This document shows positions 20,701 to 28,838 of a DNA stretch of 64,000 nt, in pieces. The number at the start of each line of letters is the position of its first letter. Within the stretch, counting starts at the first letter, position 1. Made by a program: the position numbers and the translations under genes. The notes under the pieces were generated by a model that ran no database searches, was not told the origin of the DNA, and saw only the letters and a list, made by a program, of their open reading frames with translations. The DNA comes from Saprospirales bacterium (GTDB lineage Bacteria > Bacteroidota > Bacteroidia > Chitinophagales > JADIYW01). The stretch spans positions 124,001 to 188,000 of the forward strand of contig JADJSS010000011.1 in NCBI GenBank assembly GCA_016711605.1, in the 5' to 3' direction.

Positions 20701-22504
20701 TAGCATTTGCAGGTGGATTCGTGGTTACTACCATATCGTCTTGTGCTTTACAACCATTTGGTGAAGTAACAACAACTCTATATGTTGTATATCCAGCAGG
20801 ACTTACCGTAGTTGTGTTACTGGCTCCAGTTTGAAATTGTGTTCCATTTGATGGTGGAAATACTACAGGATTTCTATAAAAAGTATAAGTACTTCCTGCA
20901 ATAGCAGGCAACGCAGTTAACGTCAATGGAGTTCCGCAATATAATTGATCGAGACCTAAACTAACTGATGTTGCTTCTACCGTAATAGTTTTGCTAATAT
21001 TTGCAGAACAAGAACCATTAACTACAGTAACAGTTATGGTAGTATTGGATGTTGGTGAAAATACAGCAGACGCACCTATTTGTCCATCATTCCAATAATA
21101 AGCAGTTCCACCACCAGCAGTTATTGTTTGACTGCTTGGAGAATAATTAAAACTACCAAATAAACCAGGTGTTCTGCAAACAATTTGCGGATTTGTCATG
21201 GTTGGAGTTGGTGGCGCACCTAAGGAAATATTAAAATTTGAATTCATGTTATTATTACACAAATCCAATATATTTTGAACATTCACGGAATAACTTCCTG
21301 TAGTCAAAGCTGGTGATACAGAAATATCAATATTGTTAGTTCTGCCATTTACACAATTTGTATTAACAATAGTAAATGTATGACCAGCCAACGTAAAATC
21401 AGTATTTTGTATTGTGGCACAAGAAACCCATTCAGAAAAAAGCACATGGAAATTTGTAGCATTTGAACAGTTTCCGGAATAAGCATTTGTAACACTAGGT
21501 GGCACTACATCAGTAATTGCAACGGATGAAGCCTGTTTTTTAAATTCGATTAAAAAACCATCATTAGAGCCACCATAAAAATTTACACAAATTGCATATT
21601 GTCTTCCAACTGTAACATTTATTCTATTATTAAATCGATTACAATCAGAACCTTTGCTTTGATTAGAACAATCATTAGATGTACACGAACCATAATTTTC
21701 AGTACAGAGTGTACTGTTCATACCAGTTGTGCCAGTATACAAGGAAAAATTACATGCTAATTCATTACGTTTGTTTGATTGGCAGCCATTGGTAATGTCC
21801 CAAAGTACAAAATCATAATCGGTAGAACCTTGTGGTGTAATCATAAAATCAAGCGGTCCTGAAGATTGCGGTGAAAATGAATACCAAACAGAACCACCAT
21901 TTCCTGTTCCACTATAACACGAACCTTCATCATCATATATTGTTCCTAGGTCAGTATATTGTCCGCCTAATGCAACTGCTGTATTATTTTGGCATAATGG
22001 AATTGCATACGGACAATCACTTTCTGGTGGCGATAACATGCGCAACATTGTGTTGTCTGGTTTTGGAATTAATTCATCAATATGCGCAATCCAACCTTTT
22101 GAGTTATTATAATTTTGAGAAGGAATATATTCAACTGTTAATTTTTCGCCTGTAATATTTTTTGTTTTTTCTATTTGATAAAATGTTTTTACTAAATTTT
22201 CTTCATCAACCTTATCTCCTGTATATACTTTAATTTTTGCTCCATTTGGCAAATCAATATCAATAAAATATAGACTTAAAACAAATCCAGGATTTGCAAT
22301 AAAAGTAGTTACTGTATGCTTATTGGAAACAATTCCATCTTCACCACCATCATCAAAGAATTTAGTGTTTCCAACCTGATGGCTGCATGAAGAACATGCA
22401 TTAAAGCTGCTGGTGTATTTATCTACAGCTAATGTATCGGCAAATAGTTTATTGGAAACAAAAAAAAAGTATAGTAAACCAAAAAAAGTAAAGAGTCTTT
22501 TCAT
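14704..22504 (-). CDS. Giant T9SS-secreted repeat protein with gliding-type C-terminal domain, broken by three indels
   Basis: About 2,600 residues if read as one gene. It has a signal peptide (residues 1-22), a Cys-rich CUB-like region (about 30-145), a region with CxNNT and SVWYSF motifs (about 165-330), several Ig/PKD-like beta domains with GPG-type loops (about 330-980), the tandem 51-residue repeats, two diverged repeats, more Ig-like domains, and the type-B sorting domain (FIPTAFSPNNDGINDCF near the end, last residues GTVTLLK). The type-B domain marks it for type IX secretion. The frame breaks in the repeat zone at about 18956 (extra G), 18650 (extra G) and 18622 (missing A). The net +1 matches the gene length modulo 3. 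A surface adhesin or matrix role is inference. Confidence 0.8.
15740..19560 (-). repeat. Tandem 153-bp coding repeat array (about 23 near-identical plus 2 diverged units)
   Basis: Each unit encodes 51 residues with fixed landmarks AICNGNS, FNGN, TTAGVYRDTL and GCDSFIVLT, then a variable linker (SIRTSP, TIKPTP, SITSSP). By my reading about 23 near-identical units lie between about 16020 and 19560, then two diverged units (AICQGTSIAFNGQ, VCQGNSVTVG) to about 15740. Each unit has two cysteines. Linker types partly alternate, so some copies amplify as 306-bp pairs (see findings). Confidence 0.93.
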
Positions 22505-22667
22505 GCTAGTTCATTTAGTAAGGTTACTAAATATAGTGAAAAGCACAGATTTTAACAAAAAATAACACGAATTATTTAAAATAAATTTGGCATAAACCAT
22601 TCGTGATAGTTTTTATTTAAAATAGTTTTAAAGTCATTATTATTAATTATAATAAATAAAATCTAAA

Positions 22668-23342
22668 TTAATTTTCAGAAACCACTGTAATAGCAGGTAG
22701 ATACTGCACTCCAACAGCATCTTTATAACCAGATAAAACTATATTTACAGTTCTGTAACCTGGCAAATTAATTCTTCTCTCTGTAGCGATTAGTGTTGAA
22801 TTCGTTTTTTTAACTTCTGCTAAAACACTATCTGCTGTAACATTTACATAATCTGATGCAGTAAGATAAGGAACTTTACCAGTGTAATTTGTACCATTTA
22901 AAGTTAAACTAACTGTATCACAATTTGGACAAAGATTAACAAAACGTATTTTGCATCCTGAACCACTTTCCGGAAATGCTGGTATAGTTAACTGGTCAAT
23001 ATCTAACACACTTCCTGCTGTAAAAATTGCATGTTTGTAAAAATCTTTCAAACTAATTTGAGTTTCGAGATATTTCATGCCTGTATTTTTACTTTGCACT
23101 TTTAATGCTTGACTTCCATCATTATCATACGGATATATTCCGTAATAGCTACCATTACTTTGTTTATATGCAACACCATTAGGAAAATTATTCCAATTAT
23201 CTACTAATAATAAAAGGTCTGGACCGTCTGGACAAAAGTTATAATATTTGAACTCTGGCTTTTGTGAATTTCTTATTTTTTGACAAGAACTTGCTGCAAT
23301 AATGGCTAATACAACAAATGAAAACTTCATAATATTTTTCAT
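22668..23342 (-). CDS. DUF4397-like lipoprotein
   Basis: 224-residue putative lipoprotein. Its signal ends AASSC with the lipidated Cys at about residue 20. The rest is beta-rich with two domains of the DUF4397 type: one starting near EFKYYNFCPD, one near CKIRFVNLCPNCDTVSLTLNG. Domains of this kind in Bacteroidota surface proteins have no known reaction. It is the gene just upstream, on the same strand, of the giant repeat protein, with a 163-base gap, so joint expression is possible but not shown. Confidence 0.75.
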   Translation of the reverse strand: MKNIMKFSFVVLAIIAASSCQKIRNSQKPEFKYYNFCPDGPDLLLLVDNWNNFPNGVAYKQSNGSYYGIYPYDNDGSQALKVQSKNTGMKYLETQISLKDFYKHAIFTAGSVLDIDQLTIPAFPESGSGCKIRFVNLCPNCDTVSLTLNGTNYTGKVPYLTASDYVNVTADSVLAEVKKTNSTLIATERRINLPGYRTVNIVLSGYKDAVGVQYLPAITVVSEN

Positions 23343-23430
23343 AGAAATAGTTTATTTGAAATTAAAATTAAAAAAATCTTACAAACAAAACTACTATGAT
23401 TATTATGTGGTCGTTTTTAATTAGTATTCG

Positions 23431-25095
23431 TTAGATACCAAATTTATTTTTCACATTAATGGCAATATCATAACCAGCATCTGCGTGACGGAAAATTCCC
23501 ATTGCAGGATCGTTGAATAAAACACGTCGCAAGCAATCATCAGCACGGTCTGTACCATCTGCTAATACGACCATTCCTGCATGTTGCGAATAACCCATAC
23601 CAACACCACCACCATGATGAAAGCTTACCCATGTTGCACCGCCTGAAGCATTGCTTAATAAATTTAATAAAGCCCAATCACTCACCGCATCACTACCATC
23701 TAACATACTTTCTGTTTCTCTGTTAGGTGATGCCACACTACCACAGTCCAAATGATCGCGGCCAATAACGATTGGTGCTTTTAAAATTCCATCTCTTACC
23801 ATTTGATTAAATTTCAATCCAGCTTTTTCTCTATCGCCTAAACCTAACCAGCAAATTCTTGCAGGTAAACCTTGAAAAGAAATTCGTTCTCTTGCATGAT
23901 TCAACCAATTAATCATAGCAGTATTTTCAGGAAATAATTCTTTCAAAGCTTTATCAGTTTCGTAAATATCTTGAGGGTCGCCACTGAGTGCTACCCAACG
24001 AAACGGACCTTTGCCTTCGCAGAATAATGGACGAATATATAAAGGTGTGAAGCCATGAAAATCGAATGCATTTTCTACGCCACCTTCTTTTGCAAATGCA
24101 CGAATATTATTTCCATAATCAAAAGTAATTGCACCACGTTTTTGCATATCTAACATTAATCGCACATGACGCGCCATGCTATTTATCGCTTTTTCTGTAT
24201 ATAACGTTGGATTAGATTTTCGCAACGCTAATGCTTCTTCAAACGTAATATCATGTGGTACATAACCATTCAACGGATCGTGTGCAGATGTTTGATCGGA
24301 TAAAATATCTGGAATGATATTGTCTTGTAATAATCTTTCTAATAAATCACCAGCATCCATCACCACACCGATTGAAATGGCTTCGCCTTTAGATTTCGCA
24401 TCTAGTGCTTTGTCACGCGCTTCTTCATAGGTTTCAAACATAAAATCGATATATTTAGTATCCAATCGTTTTTGAATACTTGCTTTGTTGATATCTGCAC
24501 CTAAGTAGGTTGCACCAGCCATGACAGCTGCTAAAGGTTGCGCGCCACCCATTCCGCCAATGCCTGAACTTACTAATAATTTTCCTTTCAAGTTTCCGTT
24601 AAAATGTTGTTTGCCACATTCTACAAATGTTTCGTAAGTACCTTGTACAATGCCTTGCGAGCCAATGTATATCCAAGAGCCAGCGGTCATTTGTCCGTAC
24701 ATCATCAACCCTTTTTCGCGCAGCTCGTAGAAGTGTTCCCAAGTTGCCCATTTCGGTACTAAGTTGGAATTTGCAATCAACACGCGTGGTGCTTGTGGAT
24801 GCGTGCGCACTACACCAACAGGTTTTCCGCTTTGTACTAAGAGCGAATGGTCTTCATCGAGTGTTAATAATATTTCTATGATTTTTTGCAGTGCCGGTAT
24901 GTTGCGCGCTGCCTGGCCGATGCCACCATACACCACTAGCTCTTCTGGATTTTCTGCTACTTCTGCATCTAAATTATTAAGCAACATACGAAGCGGTGCT
25001 TCTGTCTGCCAAGATTTTGCGTTTAATTCAGTTCCTCTTGGTGCTTTATAAGAAGGATGCGCTGCGTATTGATTTAAGAAATTTTGAAGTTGCAT
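23431..25095 (-). CDS. hutU: Urocanate hydratase
   Basis: NAD-dependent enzyme that hydrates urocanate to imidazolonepropionate, step two of histidine breakdown. The 554-residue protein matches the family length and has YGGIGQAARN (56-65), the NAD-binding GIGGMGGAQP (178-187) and the Gly-rich HHGGGVGMGYSQHAG in the last quarter with its active-site neighbourhood. The partner hutH is 3.7 kb upstream on the same strand, but a convergent sulfotransferase and other genes split them. hutI and a formiminoglutamate hydrolase are not in the window. Confidence 0.97.
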   Translation of the reverse strand: MQLQNFLNQYAAHPSYKAPRGTELNAKSWQTEAPLRMLLNNLDAEVAENPEELVVYGGIGQAARNIPALQKIIEILLTLDEDHSLLVQSGKPVGVVRTHPQAPRVLIANSNLVPKWATWEHFYELREKGLMMYGQMTAGSWIYIGSQGIVQGTYETFVECGKQHFNGNLKGKLLVSSGIGGMGGAQPLAAVMAGATYLGADINKASIQKRLDTKYIDFMFETYEEARDKALDAKSKGEAISIGVVMDAGDLLERLLQDNIIPDILSDQTSAHDPLNGYVPHDITFEEALALRKSNPTLYTEKAINSMARHVRLMLDMQKRGAITFDYGNNIRAFAKEGGVENAFDFHGFTPLYIRPLFCEGKGPFRWVALSGDPQDIYETDKALKELFPENTAMINWLNHARERISFQGLPARICWLGLGDREKAGLKFNQMVRDGILKAPIVIGRDHLDCGSVASPNRETESMLDGSDAVSDWALLNLLSNASGGATWVSFHHGGGVGMGYSQHAGMVVLADGTDRADDCLRRVLFNDPAMGIFRHADAGYDIAINVKNKFGI

Positions 25096-25226
25096 AATAA
25101 TTATGATTGAAGGAATAAAGATAATTTGAAATCCTGATAAATTTATTTAGAAGACAAAAGTCATTTTAAAATTAATATTGCTTTGAATAAAAAAAATAAT
25201 ATCTTGTTTTTTGAAAACTTAAAAAT

Positions 25227-26126
25227 ATGGAAAATCAAAATTACCCTCAAAAAACAAGAGAGTTTTACAATCACCATTTTGACTCCAGCATCTGGAATGA
25301 TTTTAAATTCAGGGACGATGATATCATCATTTCAACTTATGCAAAATCAGGTACTACCTGGATGCAACAAATCATTGCACAATTATTATTCAATGGTGAA
25401 GAAGGTTTGGAAGTTTCAGAAATGTCACCATGGATGGATTTAAGAGTGCCACCTAAAGAAATTAAGTTAGCAGAAGTAGAACTACAAAAACACAGGCGAT
25501 TTGTTAAAACACATTTGCCGGTTGATGCTTTAGTATTTTCTGAAAAAGCAAAATATATTTATATCGGAAGAGATGGAAGAGATGTTGTCTGGAGTTTATA
25601 CAATCATCATATTAATGCCAATGAAAAATGGTATGATGCTTTAAATAATTCACCAGGTTTAATTGGGCCACCTATTGATAAACCAACTGATGACGTTGCA
25701 GAATATTTCAGAGATTGGTTAGACAAAGACGGTTTTCCTTTCTGGTCGTTTTGGGATAATTTAAGAACCTGGTGGTCGATAAAAGATTTGCCGAATGTAC
25801 ATTTCGTTCATTTTGAGAATCTAAAAAATGACATGTCTGGTGAAATTAAAAAAATTGCAGCCTTTTTAGAAATTGAGATTAATGAATCAAAATGGAATAA
25901 AATTTTAGAACATTGCAGTTTTGACTATATGAAAAAGCATTCATCAAAATCAGTTCCTTTAGGTGGCATATTTTGGGATGGCGGTTCAGAAACTTTTATT
26001 AATAAAGGTGTTAACGGACGCTGGAAAGAAATACTAACCAAAGAAGACAACGAAAAATATGTGAACATGTGTAAAGAGAAACTAGGTGATGCTTGTACAA
26101 AATGGTTGAATACAGGCGAATTATAA
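25227..26126 (+). CDS. PAPS-dependent sulfotransferase
   Basis: Transfers sulfate from PAPS to an alcohol, phenol or amine. The 299-residue protein has the 5'-phosphosulfate loop TYAKSGTTWMQ (37-47), the catalytic His96 in KTHLP, the 3'-phosphate site RDGRDVVWS (115-123) and the C-terminal KGVNGRWK (about 260-268). All are hallmarks of the cytosolic Sulfotransfer_1 family. It is the only plus-strand gene inside the hut region and its stop is only 8 bases from the distal hutH-tail copy. The acceptor is unknown. Confidence 0.9.
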   Translation: MENQNYPQKTREFYNHHFDSSIWNDFKFRDDDIIISTYAKSGTTWMQQIIAQLLFNGEEGLEVSEMSPWMDLRVPPKEIKLAEVELQKHRRFVKTHLPVDALVFSEKAKYIYIGRDGRDVVWSLYNHHINANEKWYDALNNSPGLIGPPIDKPTDDVAEYFRDWLDKDGFPFWSFWDNLRTWWSIKDLPNVHFVHFENLKNDMSGEIKKIAAFLEIEINESKWNKILEHCSFDYMKKHSSKSVPLGGIFWDGGSETFINKGVNGRWKEILTKEDNEKYVNMCKEKLGDACTKWLNTGEL

Positions 26127-26133
26127 ATAAACG

Positions 26134-26223
26134 CTACAATTCAAATTCACTGAATCCTTTATTCAATTCATCCTTTTCTTCAACATATATCATAATAGAA
26201 AAATCTGAAATTATTTTTTTGAT
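26134..26223 (-). repeat. Diverged hutH 3'-tail copy C
   Basis: On the minus strand this encodes IKKIISDFSIMIYVEEKDEL..., ending EFEL and a stop. It matches the last 27-30 residues of the HutH at 28839-30386. By hand about 79% of 81 bases agree with the functional tail. No hutH body is attached, so it is an orphan 3' end. Confidence 0.85.
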
Positions 26224-26275
26224 TTTTGTTAGATAGTTAAAGATAGGAAATTACCTATAAGATTTTAAAATACTG

Positions 26276-27136
26276 TCAATTATTAGATTTAAAACCTATC
26301 GCATTTATTTTATTTGGCAACGATTCTTTAAATGCTTTTCCTAAATTCTCTATCACATCGGAAATTAACATACTTTCCATGCTTTGTTTTTCAAGAGTGA
26401 TGTCAGCAGCAAGTCCATGCAGGTACACACCTATTTGTGCGGCAATAAATGGTTCGTAACCTTGCGCTAAAAATGCAGTGATAATACCTGTGAGTGCATC
26501 GCCAGAACCACCTTTTGCCAAACCAGCATTTCCTGTTGTATTTATGAATGCTTCGCCGTTATGCGTTATTAATGTTTGATGATCTTTTAAGACAATTACT
26601 ATATTATATTCTTTTGCTTTTTGAATAGCTGTTTGCTGCCTTTCTTCAACAGAAGTATGCTCGCCAAATAATCTGTCAAATTCTTTTGGATGCGGTGTAA
26701 GAATTGTATTGGACTGTATCTTTATTAAAAATTCTTTATTAGCTGAAAGAATATTCAAAGCATCGGCATCTAACAACAATGGTTTATTGGATGTTGTAAT
26801 TATTTGATATACTAATTCTGTTTCATTTTTATCTGTTCCAATTCCAGGTCCGATGGCACTTGCAGAAAAATCATTCATCTTATTTACTTCAGTTTCTCTT
26901 TGCTGTAGCATAGCTTCAGGAATAGCGGTTTGAAGTATAAAACGCTCTTCTTCAGGAATATTTACAGTTAACAAACCAACACCTGCACGTAAGCATGCTT
27001 TTGCAGCAATTACGGCAGCACCCATTTTGTATTTATTTCCTGCAATTAACAACGCATGACCATAAGTGCCTTTATGTGAGTTAGGTGCTCGTGGTTTTAA
27101 TAGTTGTTGGATATGTTGTTTGGTGAGGTTTTGCAT
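26276..27136 (-). CDS. nnrD: ADP-dependent NAD(P)H-hydrate dehydratase (stand-alone C-domain)
   Basis: Repairs hydrated NAD(P)H by ADP-driven dehydration. The 286-residue ribokinase-fold protein has GPGIGTD at 96-102, LTPHPKEF at 146-153 and the catalytic NAGLAKGGSGD at 203-213. Most Bacteroidota carry this domain fused behind an NnrE epimerase (about 500 residues). Here the protein begins directly with the dehydratase domain, so the epimerase must be encoded elsewhere or be absent. The gene lies between hutH-tail copies B and C, in the same module as the membrane protein at 27179-27706. Confidence 0.92.
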   Translation of the reverse strand: MQNLTKQHIQQLLKPRAPNSHKGTYGHALLIAGNKYKMGAAVIAAKACLRAGVGLLTVNIPEEERFILQTAIPEAMLQQRETEVNKMNDFSASAIGPGIGTDKNETELVYQIITTSNKPLLLDADALNILSANKEFLIKIQSNTILTPHPKEFDRLFGEHTSVEERQQTAIQKAKEYNIVIVLKDHQTLITHNGEAFINTTGNAGLAKGGSGDALTGIITAFLAQGYEPFIAAQIGVYLHGLAADITLEKQSMESMLISDVIENLGKAFKESLPNKINAIGFKSNN

Positions 27137-27178
27137 ATTGTTAGAACTATGAATGGTGTAATTTATTTGATTATATTT

Positions 27179-27706
27179 TTAAATATTTTGATGCCAGACT
27201 TGTGCTATTTGTGGATTCGATTTAAAATAATCGTCAATTAAATTATAATATTGATTTGCACTTTTAAAGTTTTTCTTCTGTATTCTAAATTTCTGTGTAT
27301 TATTAATAGTATAATCTACAACTTGATATTCATTATAATTTAGATACATTTCAAAATAAGTATTTGATTTCATTTCATGCTTCTCTCCACGTATACCGAG
27401 TAAATTATCAAAAGAAATAAATAGAATTTCTCTACCATATTTTTTTATTCTAAAGCCATCTTTATCAATATATAAAATAGAGTTTGAATAAAAATAAGTT
27501 ATACCTGGTGTAATAATAAATGTTAAACTAAATAATAATCCGCTAATCATTGAAAGTGAAAGTGTAAAATGACCATTAATTCCAAACATTATCATTAATC
27601 CTAAAAAAAATAAAAGATGTAAGGTTGTAATAAAAGTATACACAATTTCATCAATAATGTTATCGAAAATATTTATTGGAATTTGTATTGAATTTACTTT
27701 ATTCAT
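27179..27706 (-). CDS. Small two-helix membrane protein of unknown function
   Basis: 175 residues with two hydrophobic spans (about 20-42 and 48-70) near the N-terminus and a soluble, Tyr/Asn-rich C-terminal half that resembles a PH/bPH2-like beta fold (IDKDGFRIKKYG, FDNLLGIRGE). I do not recognise a family with confidence. Its start codon lies 10 bases after hutH-tail copy B, and it is followed by nnrD at 42 bases, so they are probably one unit. Confidence 0.6.
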   Translation of the reverse strand: MNKVNSIQIPINIFDNIIDEIVYTFITTLHLLFFLGLMIMFGINGHFTLSLSMISGLLFSLTFIITPGITYFYSNSILYIDKDGFRIKKYGREILFISFDNLLGIRGEKHEMKSNTYFEMYLNYNEYQVVDYTINNTQKFRIQKKNFKSANQYYNLIDDYFKSNPQIAQVWHQNI

Positions 27707-27716
27707 TTACTTTTAT

Positions 27717-27805
27717 TTACATCTCAAACTCACCAAAACCTTGATTCAAATCTTGTTTTTCTTCTACGTGATTCATGAAAGAGAAGTCTGAAATTATTTT
27801 ATTTG
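27717..27805 (-). repeat. Diverged hutH 3'-tail copy B, fused to the end of the RhuM gene
   Basis: Minus-strand reading gives IISDFSFMNHVEEKQDL..., ending GEFEM and a stop, matching HutH's C-terminus. About 84% of 81 bases agree with the functional tail (13 mismatches by hand). About six of the mismatches are silent third-position changes, as expected of a tail that once served as a real hutH end. The RhuM stop codon (27794-27796) lies inside this copy. Confidence 0.88.
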
Positions 27806-28777
27806 TTTAATCATTTTATCAAAATCACTTTCCCAGTTTTTATCTTGTATTACTCTAAATTTATCAAATTCTTGTTCAGCTTTTAGTTTGGCTTCTAACA
27901 TAGTTACTTTGCCATTATCTTTCAAAATTGGATAGTTAGAAAGTTGTAAAAAATTATTTAAAAAGCTTGTCCAATCTTTCATGGTTAACACAATTCCACG
28001 TTGTGCATTATTTTCTGCCAAATCTAAATAAGCAGAAACAATTCGATTTAATTCTTTAATGTGTTGTTCGTGTAAATAATTTTTTGCAACAACAATATCG
28101 CTCTTTAAAATTTTACCATCAGGCGCTGCTTTCCAAGTTTTTAAACCCATAAATAGTTTTGTTACATCAGCTTCTGTATAAATTATTTCGGCAGCAGTTT
28201 TGCCAGTAATTGCCCAATGTAATTTATTTTGTACGGTTGCAAAAAAATCTTTTGTGGTGATTGCATTTTTATCATAATCAACAGCTAACGTATAAATGTC
28301 TGTAATTTTTTGGTAAAATCTTCGTTCGCTTGCACGAATTTCTCTAATACGTTCGAGTAATTCATCGAAATAATCTTTACCAAAATTTTTACCTTGTTTT
28401 AATCGCTCATCATCTAAAATAAAACCTTTTGTAATAAATTCTTTTAATGAATTAGTTGCCCAAATTCGAAACTGAGTTGCTTGTGCAGAATTTACTCTGT
28501 AACCAACTGCTAATATAGCTTCGAGACGATAATAAGTTGTATTGTAATTTTTTCCATCTTTGGCAGTTGTTTCCATTTTGGAAACAACTGAATTTTCCTC
28601 TAACTCTTTGGTTTCAAATATATTTTTAAGATGTTTACTTATTGCAGGAACTTCAACACCAAACAACAAAGCCATCGCTTTTTGGGTTAACCAAAAAGTT
28701 TCGTTATTATACACTACTTCAACATGCACATTACCTTGTTGTGTGCTATAAAATAATATATTTTTAAGGTTGCTCAT
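27794..28777 (-). CDS. rhuM: RhuM-family protein
   Basis: 327-residue protein of the 'virulence RhuM' family, whose biochemical role is not established. Members occur on genomic islands and near phage-defence genes. The N-terminus has a helix-turn-helix-like segment (FWLTQKAMALLFGVEVPAISKHL), followed by the conserved TYYRLEAILAVGYRVNS and QFRIWAT. Its last codons and stop run into hutH-tail copy B, and its start is 62 bases after the true hutH stop. It therefore fills precisely the space between two hutH ends, which marks it as inserted cargo. Confidence 0.88.
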   Translation of the reverse strand: MSNLKNILFYSTQQGNVHVEVVYNNETFWLTQKAMALLFGVEVPAISKHLKNIFETKELEENSVVSKMETTAKDGKNYNTTYYRLEAILAVGYRVNSAQATQFRIWATNSLKEFITKGFILDDERLKQGKNFGKDYFDELLERIREIRASERRFYQKITDIYTLAVDYDKNAITTKDFFATVQNKLHWAITGKTAAEIIYTEADVTKLFMGLKTWKAAPDGKILKSDIVVAKNYLHEQHIKELNRIVSAYLDLAENNAQRGIVLTMKDWTSFLNNFLQLSNYPILKDNGKVTMLEAKLKAEQEFDKFRVIQDKNWESDFDKMIKQIK

Positions 28778-28838
28778 TTATCGCTGGTTAAACAGATTTT
28801 TTGATTAATTTGATTTTATAAAAATACATTTGCTTTTT

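Noticed and set aside
25183..25443. Short plus-strand frame overlapping the sulfotransferase start
   Set aside because: Shadow of the sulfotransferase in another frame; the sulfotransferase motifs fix the correct frame.
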